This document shows, one piece after another, positions 7,766 to 15,652 of a DNA stretch of 24,646 nt. The DNA is from UBA8516 sp964434855. GTDB lineage: Archaea > Thermoproteota > Nitrososphaeria > Nitrososphaerales > Nitrosopumilaceae. A program made the position numbers and the translations under genes. The notes below the pieces were generated by a model that ran no database searches, had not been told where the DNA came from, and worked only from the letters and a program-made list of their open reading frames with translations. How positions within the stretch are numbered: the stretch's first letter is position 1; every line of letters begins with the position of its first letter. The DNA is taken from contig CAYSWR010000019.1 in assembly GCA_964434855.1 (NCBI GenBank), positions 1-24,646 of the forward strand, written 5' to 3'.

Positions 7766-8164
7766 TTAGTGTTTTGGATGAGAGCAAAGTTCTGCAAGCA
7801 CACCATGTAATGATTTTGGATGAATAAAGGTAATTTTTGTTCCTTCAGAACCTGATCTTATTTTACCAAGAAATTGAATTCCGCATCCTTCCATGCGTTC
7901 ATATTCTTTTTCGATGTCGTCTGTTGCAAGCGCCATGTGATGCAATCCTTCGCCTTTTTTTTCTAGAAATTTCTTAATAGGACTATCATCTCGAGTTGGC
8001 TCCATCAGTTCGATTCTGCCATTTTCTAATCTAAGTATTGCAAGTTTGACACCCTCTGATTCTATTGTTTCATATATCACTTCTTTTACTCCAAGTGCTT
8101 GCTGGTATTGTTTTACGGCATCCTCTAGGTTGTTTACAGCAATTGCGATGTGATCTATTTTCAT
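7766..8164 (-). CDS. mce: Methylmalonyl-CoA epimerase
   Basis: This VOC-fold metalloenzyme interconverts (S)- and (R)-methylmalonyl-CoA. It has 132 residues when started at the ATG at 8164 (MKIDHIAIAVNNLED). A longer open frame exists upstream, but it would overlap the mutase gene and lacks similarity. Likely metal ligands are His5, Glu52 (RIELMEP), His75 or His76 (EGLHHMALATDD) and Glu125 (VLAELCSH). It is the last gene of meaB-mcmA1-mce, with a 1-nt gap after mcmA1, and so sits directly with the enzyme that uses its product. It is expected in the step from propionyl-CoA carboxylation to succinyl-CoA. Confidence 0.95.
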   Translation of the reverse strand: MKIDHIAIAVNNLEDAVKQYQQALGVKEVIYETIESEGVKLAILRLENGRIELMEPTRDDSPIKKFLEKKGEGLHHMALATDDIEKEYERMEGCGIQFLGKIRSGSEGTKITFIHPKSLHGVLAELCSHPKH

Positions 8165-8165
8165 T

Positions 8166-9737
8166 TTAGAACACTTCCTTTGGATGATAAACTCCAAAAA
8201 CTTCCCTGAAATTATTACTTATTTCACCAAGTGTGGCATATCCTTTTACTGCATCAATTATGTATGGCATTAGGTTTTCATCTTTTTCTGAAGCACTTTT
8301 CATTTTTGAAAGAATGTTTTCTACTTTTTTGTTGTCACGAGTACTTTTTAGTTCTTTGAGATTTTTAGCTTGTTGTGTCTCTATTGAACTATCTATTTTC
8401 ATTAGGTCTTGTTTTACTTCTTTTGCGTCTGTAAATTTGTTAACACCCACTATGATTCTTTCACCACTATCAATTTCTTTTTTTAAGCGGTAGGCATTTT
8501 GTCTGATTTCAGATTGGAAGAATCCGCGCTCTATTCCAACAAGTGAACCACCCATCCTGTCTATTTTTTTGAGGTATTTGTTGACCTCGTCTTCAATTCT
8601 ATCACAAAGATATTCTACGTAGTAAGAACCTGCAAGCGGGTCTATGGTTTTTGTGATTCCGCTCTCATGCGCTACAATCTGTTGTGTTCTTAGTGCTATC
8701 TTCACAGCAGCTTCTGTAGGAAGTGCTAATGCCTCATCTTTTGAATTTGTATGAAGGGATTGTGCCCCTCCAAGTACTGCTGCCATGGATTGTATAGCAA
8801 CTCTTACAATGTTGTTGTCAGGTTGCTGTGCGGTAAGCGATTCACCACTGGTTTGTACATGAAATCTAAGATGTATTGATTTTGGATCACGAGCATGGAA
8901 CCTTTCCTTAATTATTTTTGCGTATATTCTGCGTGCTACTCTAAATTTTGCAATCTCTTCAAGAAATTCATTTGTACAACAGAAAAAGAATGACAGTCTT
9001 GGTGCAAAGTCATCGATTTTTAGTCCGCGTTCAATGCAAGTTTCAATGTACTCTATTGCGTTTGCAATTGTAAAGGCAACTTCTTGCACAGCGTTACAAC
9101 CAGCTTCACGCATGTGATATCCAGAGATTGAAATCGGATACCATTGTGGGACCTTTTTAGAGCAGTACTCTATCATGTCGCCAATCAATCGCATTGATGG
9201 TTTTGGCGGATAGATGTAGGTGTTTCTTGCAATGTACTCTTTTAGAATATCATTTTGTGTAGTACCTCTTAATGCATTACTTGGTACACCTTGCGATTCT
9301 CCAACTGCAATATATAATGAAAGTAGTGTTGATGCAGTAGAGTTTATTGTCATAGATGTGCTTACTTTGTCAAGAGGAATCCCATTAAAGCAAGCTATCA
9401 TGTCTTTGAGTGAAGTAATAGAAACGCCTACTTTTCCCACCTCACCTTCTGCATGTGGATCGTCTGCGTCATATCCTATTTGTGTTGGAAGATCAAAAGC
9501 CATGCTAAGACCTGTTTGGCCCCTTTCAAGCAAAAACTTGAATCTCTCATTTGTCTTGTCTGCAGTAGCAAATCCAGTATACTGTCTCATAGTCCACAAT
9601 CTATCACGATACATTCCAGGATGTACTCCACGAGTAAACGGATATTTTCCTGGTTCCTCGTCTTTGCTTCTTGGTTTTACCTTAGAATCATAGACTCGTT
9701 TTACAGGAATTTTTGAATCGGTTTTTACTGCTTTCAT
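8166..9737 (-). CDS. mcmA1: Methylmalonyl-CoA mutase, large catalytic subunit
   Basis: This is the substrate-binding TIM-barrel subunit of adenosylcobalamin-dependent methylmalonyl-CoA mutase ((R)-methylmalonyl-CoA to succinyl-CoA). Its 523 residues lack the B12 domain, which is encoded separately by mcmA2. Substrate determinants match true methylmalonyl-CoA mutases: Tyr53 in TMRQYTGFATAD and Arg171 in ARNTYIYPPKPSM, where isobutyryl- or 2-hydroxyisobutyryl-CoA mutases carry other residues. The catalytic-type His208 is in SISGYHMREAG. The HVQTSGESLTAQQPDNN and QSLHTNSKDEALALPTEAA segments are typical. It follows meaB by 4 nt and precedes mce by 1 nt. Likely role: the carboxylation-to-succinyl-CoA branch of the 3HP/4HB cycle. 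Confidence 0.96.
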   Translation of the reverse strand: MKAVKTDSKIPVKRVYDSKVKPRSKDEEPGKYPFTRGVHPGMYRDRLWTMRQYTGFATADKTNERFKFLLERGQTGLSMAFDLPTQIGYDADDPHAEGEVGKVGVSITSLKDMIACFNGIPLDKVSTSMTINSTASTLLSLYIAVGESQGVPSNALRGTTQNDILKEYIARNTYIYPPKPSMRLIGDMIEYCSKKVPQWYPISISGYHMREAGCNAVQEVAFTIANAIEYIETCIERGLKIDDFAPRLSFFFCCTNEFLEEIAKFRVARRIYAKIIKERFHARDPKSIHLRFHVQTSGESLTAQQPDNNIVRVAIQSMAAVLGGAQSLHTNSKDEALALPTEAAVKIALRTQQIVAHESGITKTIDPLAGSYYVEYLCDRIEDEVNKYLKKIDRMGGSLVGIERGFFQSEIRQNAYRLKKEIDSGERIIVGVNKFTDAKEVKQDLMKIDSSIETQQAKNLKELKSTRDNKKVENILSKMKSASEKDENLMPYIIDAVKGYATLGEISNNFREVFGVYHPKEVF

Positions 9738-9741
9738 ATTA

Positions 9742-10656
9742 TCACTTTATTGATTTTGAGATTTTTTCAGCGGCCTCAATCGGATCCAGTGTTTTTGATT
9801 GCACTTTTTTTAGATATTTTTCATATGTGCTACTAGTATCAAGCATTCTCTCAACTTTGGTTTTAACATTATTTAAAACAATGTCTCTTAGTTCTGTTTC
9901 AAGCCTAGATTTTTCTTCAGTGTTTTTTGTTTTCTTTTTTATACTTATAAGCTCGTTTAATTTTCTTGTAAATTCCGTTATGCCTTTGTTTGATTTTGTC
10001 GAAGTCAGCATTATTGGAGGATTTTTTTCTGACATTCCTATAAAATCTCTTACTGCATCGAATAGCTGATTTGCTCCGGTAAGATCACTTTTGTTTACAA
10101 GATAAATATCTCCAATTTCAGTGAGCCCTGCTTTTATTGTCTGTATGCTATCACCAGTGTTTGGATTGAAAACAACCACAGTAATGTCAGCAATTTTTGA
10201 AATTTCAACTTCAGTTTGACCCGCACCAACACTTTCAATAATAATCGTATCAAATCCTGCATATTCCAATACTCTAATGCTGTTTCTTACTGCGCGTGAG
10301 ATTGCTCCTGTTGCACCTCTTGACGCCATGCTTCTGATATAAGTTCCTGAATCAGTTGATTCAGACATTCTAACTCTGTCACCAAGTATTGCTCCACCTG
10401 TGATATGACTTGTTGGATCAATTGCAAGCACTGCTGCTTTGTAACCAAGTTTTTTGAGCTCAAGTGCAGTCTTGTCTATAAGCGAACTTTTCCCAGCACC
10501 TGCAGGCCCTGTTATTCCTATTATGATTGATTTTCCAGAACTTTTGAATATTTTTTTTATTAATGAACGTGCTCCTTTCTCATTGTTTTCTATAATTGAT
10601 ATCGCTCTTGCAATTGCATGTCTTTTGCCATGTTTTAAATCACTTACAATATCCAT
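9742..10656 (-). CDS. meaB: MeaB/ArgK-type GTPase, methylmalonyl-CoA mutase chaperone
   Basis: This G3E-family P-loop GTPase protects and reloads the cobalamin of methylmalonyl-CoA mutase. The Walker A motif is GPAGAGKS (about residues 50-57), followed by AVLAIDPTSHITGGAILGDRVRM, SRGATGAISRA, the switch-region IIESVGAGQTEVEI and the NKSD base-specificity motif. The chosen ATG at 10656 (MDIVSDLKHGKRHAIARAIS, 304 aa) matches the family N-terminus. An in-frame GTG at 10683 would add nine residues, and AT-rich boxes exist upstream of both. It is the first gene of the meaB-mcmA1-mce operon. The older name ArgK (arginine transport kinase) is misleading here, given the operon. Confidence 0.93.
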   Translation of the reverse strand: MDIVSDLKHGKRHAIARAISIIENNEKGARSLIKKIFKSSGKSIIIGITGPAGAGKSSLIDKTALELKKLGYKAAVLAIDPTSHITGGAILGDRVRMSESTDSGTYIRSMASRGATGAISRAVRNSIRVLEYAGFDTIIIESVGAGQTEVEISKIADITVVVFNPNTGDSIQTIKAGLTEIGDIYLVNKSDLTGANQLFDAVRDFIGMSEKNPPIMLTSTKSNKGITEFTRKLNELISIKKKTKNTEEKSRLETELRDIVLNNVKTKVERMLDTSSTYEKYLKKVQSKTLDPIEAAEKISKSIK

Positions 10657-10730
10657 ATAGAAAGAATAACCGGTCGTATCCACAATAAAATCTTCTTGTT
10701 TTTGACATCAGGATTTTATCCCAACAAAGA

Positions 10731-10738
10731 TTTTAAAA
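10731..10738 (+). promoter_or_regulatory. TATA-like box of mcmA2
   Basis: TTTTAAAA lies 23-30 nt before the ATG at 10761, consistent with a leaderless message. On the minus strand, gataaaat (10712-10719) and ttttatt (10684-10690) are candidate boxes for meaB, so the 10657-10760 region probably drives both halves of the mutase module. Confidence 0.55.
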
Positions 10739-10760
10739 CCCAAAAGGCAGTCTTACTGAT

Positions 10761-11183
10761 ATGTCTCAAAAGACTGCCACTCGCCGGATAAAAATTCTTG
10801 TTGCAAAACTAGGTCTTGACGGTCATGACCGCGGGGCGTTGGTGTTATGTCGTGCATTCAGAGATGCAGGAATGGAAGTAATCTATTCAGGGCTTTTTGC
10901 CACGCCAGAAAGAATTGCCAAGATAGCTGAGGATGAAGACGTTGATGCCGTAGCTCTTAGTCTTCTAAATGGAGCTCACCTTACCTTATTTCCAAGGGTT
11001 GTCAAAACACTCAAAGAAAAAGGGATTAGAGATGTGCTAGTTGTTGGAGGTGGTGTAATCCCAGAAGATGACAAACCAGATCTTGAGAAAGCAGGAGTCA
11101 CTGGAAACTTTGGTCCAGGAACTCCATTATCTACTATAATTGATCATATTACATCTGGAGTTTCAAAACTAAGAAAAATTTAG
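10761..11183 (+). CDS. mcmA2: Methylmalonyl-CoA mutase, small B12-binding subunit
   Basis: This 140-residue stand-alone cobalamin-binding domain partners the large subunit. The base-off/His-on motif DxHxxG is present as Asp20, His22 and Gly25 in KLGLDGHDRGALV. It is followed by LSLLNGAH and VLVVGGGVIPEDDK, which line the nucleotide tail pocket. It is transcribed away from meaB, mcmA1 and mce, so enzyme assembly requires two divergent transcripts. Its stop codon directly abuts that of the convergent ilvC (no gap). Confidence 0.96.
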   Translation: MSQKTATRRIKILVAKLGLDGHDRGALVLCRAFRDAGMEVIYSGLFATPERIAKIAEDEDVDAVALSLLNGAHLTLFPRVVKTLKEKGIRDVLVVGGGVIPEDDKPDLEKAGVTGNFGPGTPLSTIIDHITSGVSKLRKI

Positions 11184-12182
11184 TTATTCTTTTGAATCAG
11201 GCCACATCATTTGTCGCATTTTCTTGCCGACTTGTTCTATTTGATGGGCATCTATTTGTTTCATGTATCTGTCAAAAGCGTTTTTACCGTTTTTCTGATA
11301 GTCACTAATCCATTCTTGATTAAATGTTCCATCCTGAATCATGTTTAGAACTTTTTTCATTTTTTCTTTGACGTCTTTGTCCATCACCATCGGTCCTCGA
11401 GTAAGACCTCCATATCTTGCAGTCTCGCTGACTCGTCTCCACATTCCGTTAATTCCATATCTTTGGATCATGTCAACAATTAGTTTCAATTCATGCAAGA
11501 CCTCAAAATATGCTATTTCTGGCTGATATCCTGCTTCAACTAGTATTTCAAATGCATTCATAATCATTGACGCACATCCTCCACAAAGATCCGCTTGCTC
11601 ACCAAACCAATCAGTTTCTACTTCTTCTTGAAATGTTGTTTGGATAATTCCTGCTCTTGTGCTTCCAATTCCTTTTGCCATTCCAAGTGTTCTGTCCCAT
11701 GCTTTTTTGGTATAATCTTGGTATACTGCAACAATTGATGGAGTACCAAATCCTTCAAGATATGTTTCTCTTACTTTGGAGCCTGGACCTTTGGGTGCCA
11801 CCATTATGATATCAATATTATTTGGTGCCTTTATCCACTCCCAGTGGATTGCGGCACCGTGAGAAAACGATAATGCTTTTCCTTCGCCAAGGTTTGGTTC
11901 AATCTCCTCTCGATAGATCTTTGCCTGAAGCATATCAGGTACCAAGACATGAATGATATCAGCAGCTTTGCAAGCTTCTGCAATTTTCATTACTTTGTGG
12001 CCGTCAGATTGAGCTTTTTTCCAGCTCTCACCACCTTCCTTTAATCCTATAATGACTTTGAGACCAGAATCTTTTAGGTTGTTAGATTGCGCATTACCCT
12101 GTATTCCATATCCAATTACTGCAATTGTTTGATTCTTGATTGGATCTAAGCTAACTTGATCGTCTTTCCAAGTTTTTGCCAT
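11184..12182 (-). CDS. ilvC: Ketol-acid reductoisomerase, class I
   Basis: This NADPH-dependent, Mg-requiring enzyme carries out the second step of branched-chain amino acid synthesis (acetolactate or acetohydroxybutyrate to the dihydroxy acid). Its 332 residues match the short class I form. The N-terminal Rossmann domain has AVIGYGIQGNAQ (GxGxxG at 24-29). Further motifs are MVAPKGPG, the metal-site segment EVETDWFGEQADLCGG and YFEVLHELKLIVDMI in the C-terminal knotted domain. The ATG at 12182 has a TATA-like tatattt 22-28 nt upstream. The mRNA next to the start reads CCTCCCTCC, the opposite of a Shine-Dalgarno site. It converges with mcmA2. Confidence 0.96.
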   Translation of the reverse strand: MAKTWKDDQVSLDPIKNQTIAVIGYGIQGNAQSNNLKDSGLKVIIGLKEGGESWKKAQSDGHKVMKIAEACKAADIIHVLVPDMLQAKIYREEIEPNLGEGKALSFSHGAAIHWEWIKAPNNIDIIMVAPKGPGSKVRETYLEGFGTPSIVAVYQDYTKKAWDRTLGMAKGIGSTRAGIIQTTFQEEVETDWFGEQADLCGGCASMIMNAFEILVEAGYQPEIAYFEVLHELKLIVDMIQRYGINGMWRRVSETARYGGLTRGPMVMDKDVKEKMKKVLNMIQDGTFNQEWISDYQKNGKNAFDRYMKQIDAHQIEQVGKKMRQMMWPDSKE

Positions 12183-12203
12183 AGGAGGGAGGCAATTTAT
12201 TGC

Positions 12204-12210
12204 AAATATA
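12204..12210 (-). promoter_or_regulatory. TATA-like box of ilvC
   Basis: On the minus strand this reads TATATTT, 22-28 nt upstream of the ilvC ATG. It suggests ilvC is transcribed leaderless from the 40-nt gap after the zinc-ribbon gene. Confidence 0.45.
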
Positions 12211-12222
12211 ATCTTTCGATAT

Positions 12223-12342
12223 CTAGATTGTCAGTTCTTTTCCGCATTTTATGCACTTGACTATTGTTTCTTCTGCTTTGATCTTTTCAAATTTTTTAGA
12301 TCCACAATCAGGGCAGATAGGACATGCTCGCAGTTTTTTCAT
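12223..12342 (-). CDS. 39-residue zinc-ribbon protein
   Basis: This small open frame starts at an ATG (MKKLRACPICPDCGSKKFEK) and ends at TAG (CIKCGKELTI). Two knuckles, CPICPDC (C7, C10, C13) and CIKC (C30, C33), spaced about 17 residues apart, form a C4-type zinc ribbon with one extra Cys. The sequence between them is short and charged. It starts 4 nt downstream of the metG stop on the same strand, so it is probably co-transcribed with metG. Its size would put it below most gene-calling cut-offs. Similar ribbons bind nucleic acid or act as subunits of larger complexes; the actual role is unknown. Confidence 0.7.
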   Translation of the reverse strand: MKKLRACPICPDCGSKKFEKIKAEETIVKCIKCGKELTI

Positions 12343-12346
12343 ATCT

Positions 12347-13996
12347 CTAGGCACCAAGTTTTGCTTTGTATGATTTGATCTCACTTTCTTCTACTTTTTT
12401 AAAGAGTGGAGATACCGAGCCTAGTTTATGGTTTGGTTCAATTCCAAAATCTGAAATAGAGTCCCATTTTTGATCATATATTTTATCTTTCAAGTTAAGT
12501 TGGTCCCATATTTTTTCCGCAGATTCTGGTAAAAATGGAAGCAGTGCAATTGCTATACTACGTGCAGCGTTGACTGAAAGATAGACACAGTTGTTTGTTC
12601 CTTTTCCGTTTTTCCAAGGTTCTTTGTGCTGGAAATATTGATTAAAGTTTGCTGAAAATTCAAGAATTTTTTTAAGAGCCCTGTCAATATTGTTTTGATC
12701 TAATAATTCTCCAACAGTAGATGACAAGTTTTTGATCTTCTCTTCTGCCTCTTTATCAATAGAATCAAACTCCACTTTAGACGGCACAATTCCTGCAAAG
12801 CTTTTTTGTGTAAATCCCAACGCTCGATTTACAAAGTTTCCCAGATTGCCAATAAGCTCCGAATTTATTCTTGTGGCAAACTCATCCCAATCAAAATTAA
12901 GATCGTCTTGGCTGTATGGCGTAATTAACGCAAGATAAAATCGTAGATAATCAGCAGGATAAAGAGTGAGAAAGTCTCTAAGACCAATGTACCAGTTTCT
13001 GCTCTTTGATATCTTTTTTGATTGCAGCATGAGGTGGCCGCGAGTTGGGATGTAATCTGGAAGTTTGTACTCTTTTTCTATTCCAATCCTCATCGCAGGT
13101 AAAAACAGGTAGTGATGATATACAATGTCTTTTCCAATAAAATGGTAAATGTCTGCCAAATTCCAAAATGCTTTTCCATCTAGTCCTTTGTCATTTAAGA
13201 ATTTGATTGTAGAAGAAATGTACGCAAGATGATTATCAAACCAACCATAAAAGACCTGATCTTTTGCATCTTCAAGAGGAATTGGCACTCCCCATGCAAT
13301 GTCTCTTGTAATGTCCCAATCTACTAGACCATCTTGAATCCAGTTTTGAACATATTTTTTTACGTCTTTTTGCAGATGCGGGCTTTGTTCAAGCCATTCA
13401 TTTAGACTAGTAACAAAGTTTGTGAGTTTAAAAAAATAGTGTTTTGTCTTTTCTTTTACAGGCGGATTTTTGCAAATTGAGCATCTGGGATTATCAATTT
13501 CTTCTGGCACTCTTCCACATTTTTCACACAAATCAGAATACTGATCTTCGGCTTTGCAGTGAGGACATGTTCCAATTACATATCTATCTGGGAGAAACTT
13601 TTTGTCAAACTGACAATAAAACTGAACAATTTCTTTTTCGTAAATGTGGTTGTTTTTGTTTAGTTTTTTGAATACATTTTGAACAAATTCTACGTTTTCA
13701 GGCGAGCTTGTTCTGTAAAAAAAATCAAATTTTATTCCAAATGCAGTAAAGTCGTCATAATCTCGTTTATTCCAAAATTTCACATACTCTTCTGGACTTT
13801 TTTTCTCCTTTTCAGCCTGTAACAGAATCGGAGTTCCATAATCGTCTGATGCACAGATATAGTATGCTTCAACTCCTTTGAGTTTTAGATATCTTGTTGT
13901 TATATCAGCAGGAAGATATGTTGATGCAACATGACCAAGGTGAATCTCACCGTTTGCATAAGGTAATGCGCTGGTAATTATGGCCTTGTTACTCAT
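12347..13996 (-). CDS. metG: Methionyl-tRNA synthetase
   Basis: This class I aminoacyl-tRNA synthetase charges tRNA-Met. Its 549 residues show PYANGEIHLGH (HIGH box at 19-22), a two-knuckle zinc domain in the connective peptide (CPHC, CEKC and CSIC clusters, about 145-176), the WYIGL/PADYLRFYLALITPYSQDD region and a KMSKS variant KKISKS. The C-terminal anticodon-binding helical domain is present; the EMAP-like tRNA-binding extension found in some bacteria is absent. The start is ATG with a minus-strand cttaaatt box (14019-14026) about 27 nt upstream, so transcription can begin independently of ahcY. The zinc-ribbon gene follows immediately. Confidence 0.97.
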   Translation of the reverse strand: MSNKAIITSALPYANGEIHLGHVASTYLPADITTRYLKLKGVEAYYICASDDYGTPILLQAEKEKKSPEEYVKFWNKRDYDDFTAFGIKFDFFYRTSSPENVEFVQNVFKKLNKNNHIYEKEIVQFYCQFDKKFLPDRYVIGTCPHCKAEDQYSDLCEKCGRVPEEIDNPRCSICKNPPVKEKTKHYFFKLTNFVTSLNEWLEQSPHLQKDVKKYVQNWIQDGLVDWDITRDIAWGVPIPLEDAKDQVFYGWFDNHLAYISSTIKFLNDKGLDGKAFWNLADIYHFIGKDIVYHHYLFLPAMRIGIEKEYKLPDYIPTRGHLMLQSKKISKSRNWYIGLRDFLTLYPADYLRFYLALITPYSQDDLNFDWDEFATRINSELIGNLGNFVNRALGFTQKSFAGIVPSKVEFDSIDKEAEEKIKNLSSTVGELLDQNNIDRALKKILEFSANFNQYFQHKEPWKNGKGTNNCVYLSVNAARSIAIALLPFLPESAEKIWDQLNLKDKIYDQKWDSISDFGIEPNHKLGSVSPLFKKVEESEIKSYKAKLGA

Positions 13997-14018
13997 TAAG
14001 GGAGTAAAACGCGAGACG

Positions 14019-14026
14019 AATTTAAG
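14019..14026 (-). promoter_or_regulatory. TATA-like box of metG
   Basis: On the minus strand this reads CTTAAATT, 23-30 nt before the metG ATG, in the 30-nt ahcY-metG gap. Confidence 0.45.
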
Positions 14027-15268
14027 CTATCCCCAGCTATGTGCGTACTTTATCTGAGCTGCAGTAGGTTTGTCGATTTTAACAGCCATTGATTTGAGTG
14101 CATCGACTGCAATCTGCTTGTCTATATCAGGTGGGACAGTTATCACTTTTCTTCCTATCTTTTTGTAATTCTTTGCAATGTGTATAATAGAAAGAAGTTG
14201 GTTTGAAAATGATTGTGCCATTACTTCTGGAGGATGTCCTTCGGCAGCTACAAGATTTGCAATTCTTCCTTTTCCAATAAGATAAACACGTTTTCCATTT
14301 TTTAGCAAGCATTCATCAAGGCTTGGTCTTACTTCTCTTACTGATTTTGATTCGTTTAGTAGGAACTTTGCCTCTACTTCAACATCAAAGTGACCAACGT
14401 TACCCATTATTGCGCCATCTTTCATCTTCATAATATGCTCTTTTCTTATCACTCCAGTCTGACCCGTTGCGGTGATGAAAATATCTCCAATTTTTGCTGC
14501 TTCTTCCATTGGTAAAACTTCGTAGCCATCCATGTGTGCTTCTAAAGCGCGAACTGGGTCTACTTCGGTAACATAGACCTTGGCTCCCATTCCATTCATT
14601 CTAGCTGCAACTCCTCTTCCTACCCATCCATATCCAGCTACTACAACACGTTTGCTGGCAATTAGCAGATTCATTGCTCTCAGATAACCATCAATTGTAC
14701 TTTGGCCTGTTCCATATCTATTATCAAACATATGTTTTGTATATGCATCATTTACTGCAATGACAGGATATCGAAGTTTTTTCTGTTCTGCCAATGCTTT
14801 TAGTCTGATTACACCAGTTGTTGTCTCTTCTGTTCCTCCCATAATTTTCAAAGATGAAAATTTTTTGTCACCATGAACTTTACTGTGACAGTCAGAACCA
14901 TCATCTGTTATAATTTGTGGTTTATGACTGAGCATCTTTTCAATACACCAATCATACTCTTTTGGAGTCTGTCCTCCCCATGCATAAACATCGATACCAT
15001 TTGATACAAGAAACGCAGCAATCTCATCTTGTGTTGAAAGAGGATTTGCACAACATACACTGACTTTGGCACCTAATTCTTTTGCACCCATTATCAAAAC
15101 CGAGGTCTCTTTAGTAATGTGCAAACAGATACCTAGTCGAATACCTCGCAATGGTTGTGATTTTTTTAGACGAGTAATAGTATTTGTAAGAATCTTCATG
15201 TGATCTTTTGCCCATTCGTGAGATAGCTTGCCTTTTTCTGCAAGACGTGGATCTTTTATTTTACTCAT
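14027..15268 (-). CDS. ahcY: Adenosylhomocysteinase
   Basis: This NAD-dependent enzyme hydrolyses S-adenosylhomocysteine to homocysteine and adenosine, relieving product inhibition of methyltransferases. With the ATG at 15268 it has 413 residues (MSKIKDPRLAEKG). An in-frame TTG at 15280 would add four residues, but a TATA box at 15291-15298 points to transcription starting at the ATG. Visible motifs are ITDDGSDC, GGTEETTTGVIRL, NDAYTKHMFDNRYGTGQS, the Rossmann segment VVVAGYGWVGRGVA, and GHFDVE. It lies next to metG on the same strand, so methionine charging and recycling genes are neighbours. It is divergent from the Rieske gene. Confidence 0.96.
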   Translation of the reverse strand: MSKIKDPRLAEKGKLSHEWAKDHMKILTNTITRLKKSQPLRGIRLGICLHITKETSVLIMGAKELGAKVSVCCANPLSTQDEIAAFLVSNGIDVYAWGGQTPKEYDWCIEKMLSHKPQIITDDGSDCHSKVHGDKKFSSLKIMGGTEETTTGVIRLKALAEQKKLRYPVIAVNDAYTKHMFDNRYGTGQSTIDGYLRAMNLLIASKRVVVAGYGWVGRGVAARMNGMGAKVYVTEVDPVRALEAHMDGYEVLPMEEAAKIGDIFITATGQTGVIRKEHIMKMKDGAIMGNVGHFDVEVEAKFLLNESKSVREVRPSLDECLLKNGKRVYLIGKGRIANLVAAEGHPPEVMAQSFSNQLLSIIHIAKNYKKIGRKVITVPPDIDKQIAVDALKSMAVKIDKPTAAQIKYAHSWG

Positions 15269-15290
15269 AAATGGTCTCAAATTGAAGAAG

Positions 15291-15298
15291 TATAAAAT
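15291..15298 (-). promoter_or_regulatory. TATA box of ahcY
   Basis: On the minus strand this reads ATTTTATA, 23-30 nt upstream of the ATG at 15268, and favours that start over the upstream TTG. Confidence 0.55.
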
Positions 15299-15315
15299 GC
15301 TATCAAATGAAAATG

Positions 15316-15323
15316 TAAATATT
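15316..15323 (+). promoter_or_regulatory. TATA-like box of Rieske ferredoxin gene
   Basis: TAAATATT is 24-31 nt upstream of the ATG at 15347, favouring that start over the TTG at 15338. Confidence 0.45.
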
Positions 15324-15346
15324 GATCAGAGTGTGGTTTGAAAAAC

Positions 15347-15649
15347 ATGGTTTGGAAAAAGGTTGCAGAAAAAGATGAGATTCCTGAAGGAAAAGGAAAA
15401 GAGTTTGTGGTAGATGGGAAACACGTTGCGATCTTTAACCAAAATGGATACCACGGCCTAGACTCCATATGTGTTCACCAAGATGGCTCTCTTGCGCCAG
15501 GCAAGTTAGATGGAGATGTAGTAGAATGCCCATTACACTTTTGGCATTATAATATCAAGACAGGCGCACTATTAGATTATATCAAAGGGGTAAAACTGCA
15601 AACGTACAAGATTGAAGCAAAAAGCGATGGCCTCTATGCTGATGTCTGA
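15347..15649 (+). CDS. Rieske-type [2Fe-2S] ferredoxin
   Basis: This small soluble protein (100 residues from the ATG) consists only of a Rieske fold. Cluster ligands are Cys42 and His44 (SICVHQDGSLA) and Cys61 and His64 (VVECPLHFWHYNIKTG), giving CxH-x16-CxxH. This resembles ferredoxin components of ring-hydroxylating dioxygenases and the NirD-like group more than the disulfide-bearing bc1 Rieske proteins: the extra cysteines of bc1 Rieske proteins are missing and there is no membrane anchor. Probable role: cytoplasmic one-electron carrier with an unidentified partner. It sits between ahcY (divergent) and nadE (35 nt downstream), and neither suggests its redox partner. Confidence 0.9.
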   Translation: MVWKKVAEKDEIPEGKGKEFVVDGKHVAIFNQNGYHGLDSICVHQDGSLAPGKLDGDVVECPLHFWHYNIKTGALLDYIKGVKLQTYKIEAKSDGLYADV

Positions 15650-15652
15650 AGG

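Noticed and set aside
8165..8197. Eleven-codon extension of the epimerase
   Set aside because: It would overlap the mutase stop and lacks similarity; the family begins at MKIDHIAIAV.
9713..10069. 118-codon plus-strand frame inside meaB
   Set aside because: It is Ser/Phe/Leu rich and hydrophobic only because it is antisense to Lys/Glu-rich helices.
12183..12193. AGGAGGGAGG as a Shine-Dalgarno site
   Set aside because: It is on the plus strand; the ilvC message carries CCTCCCTCC there, and no plus-strand gene follows.
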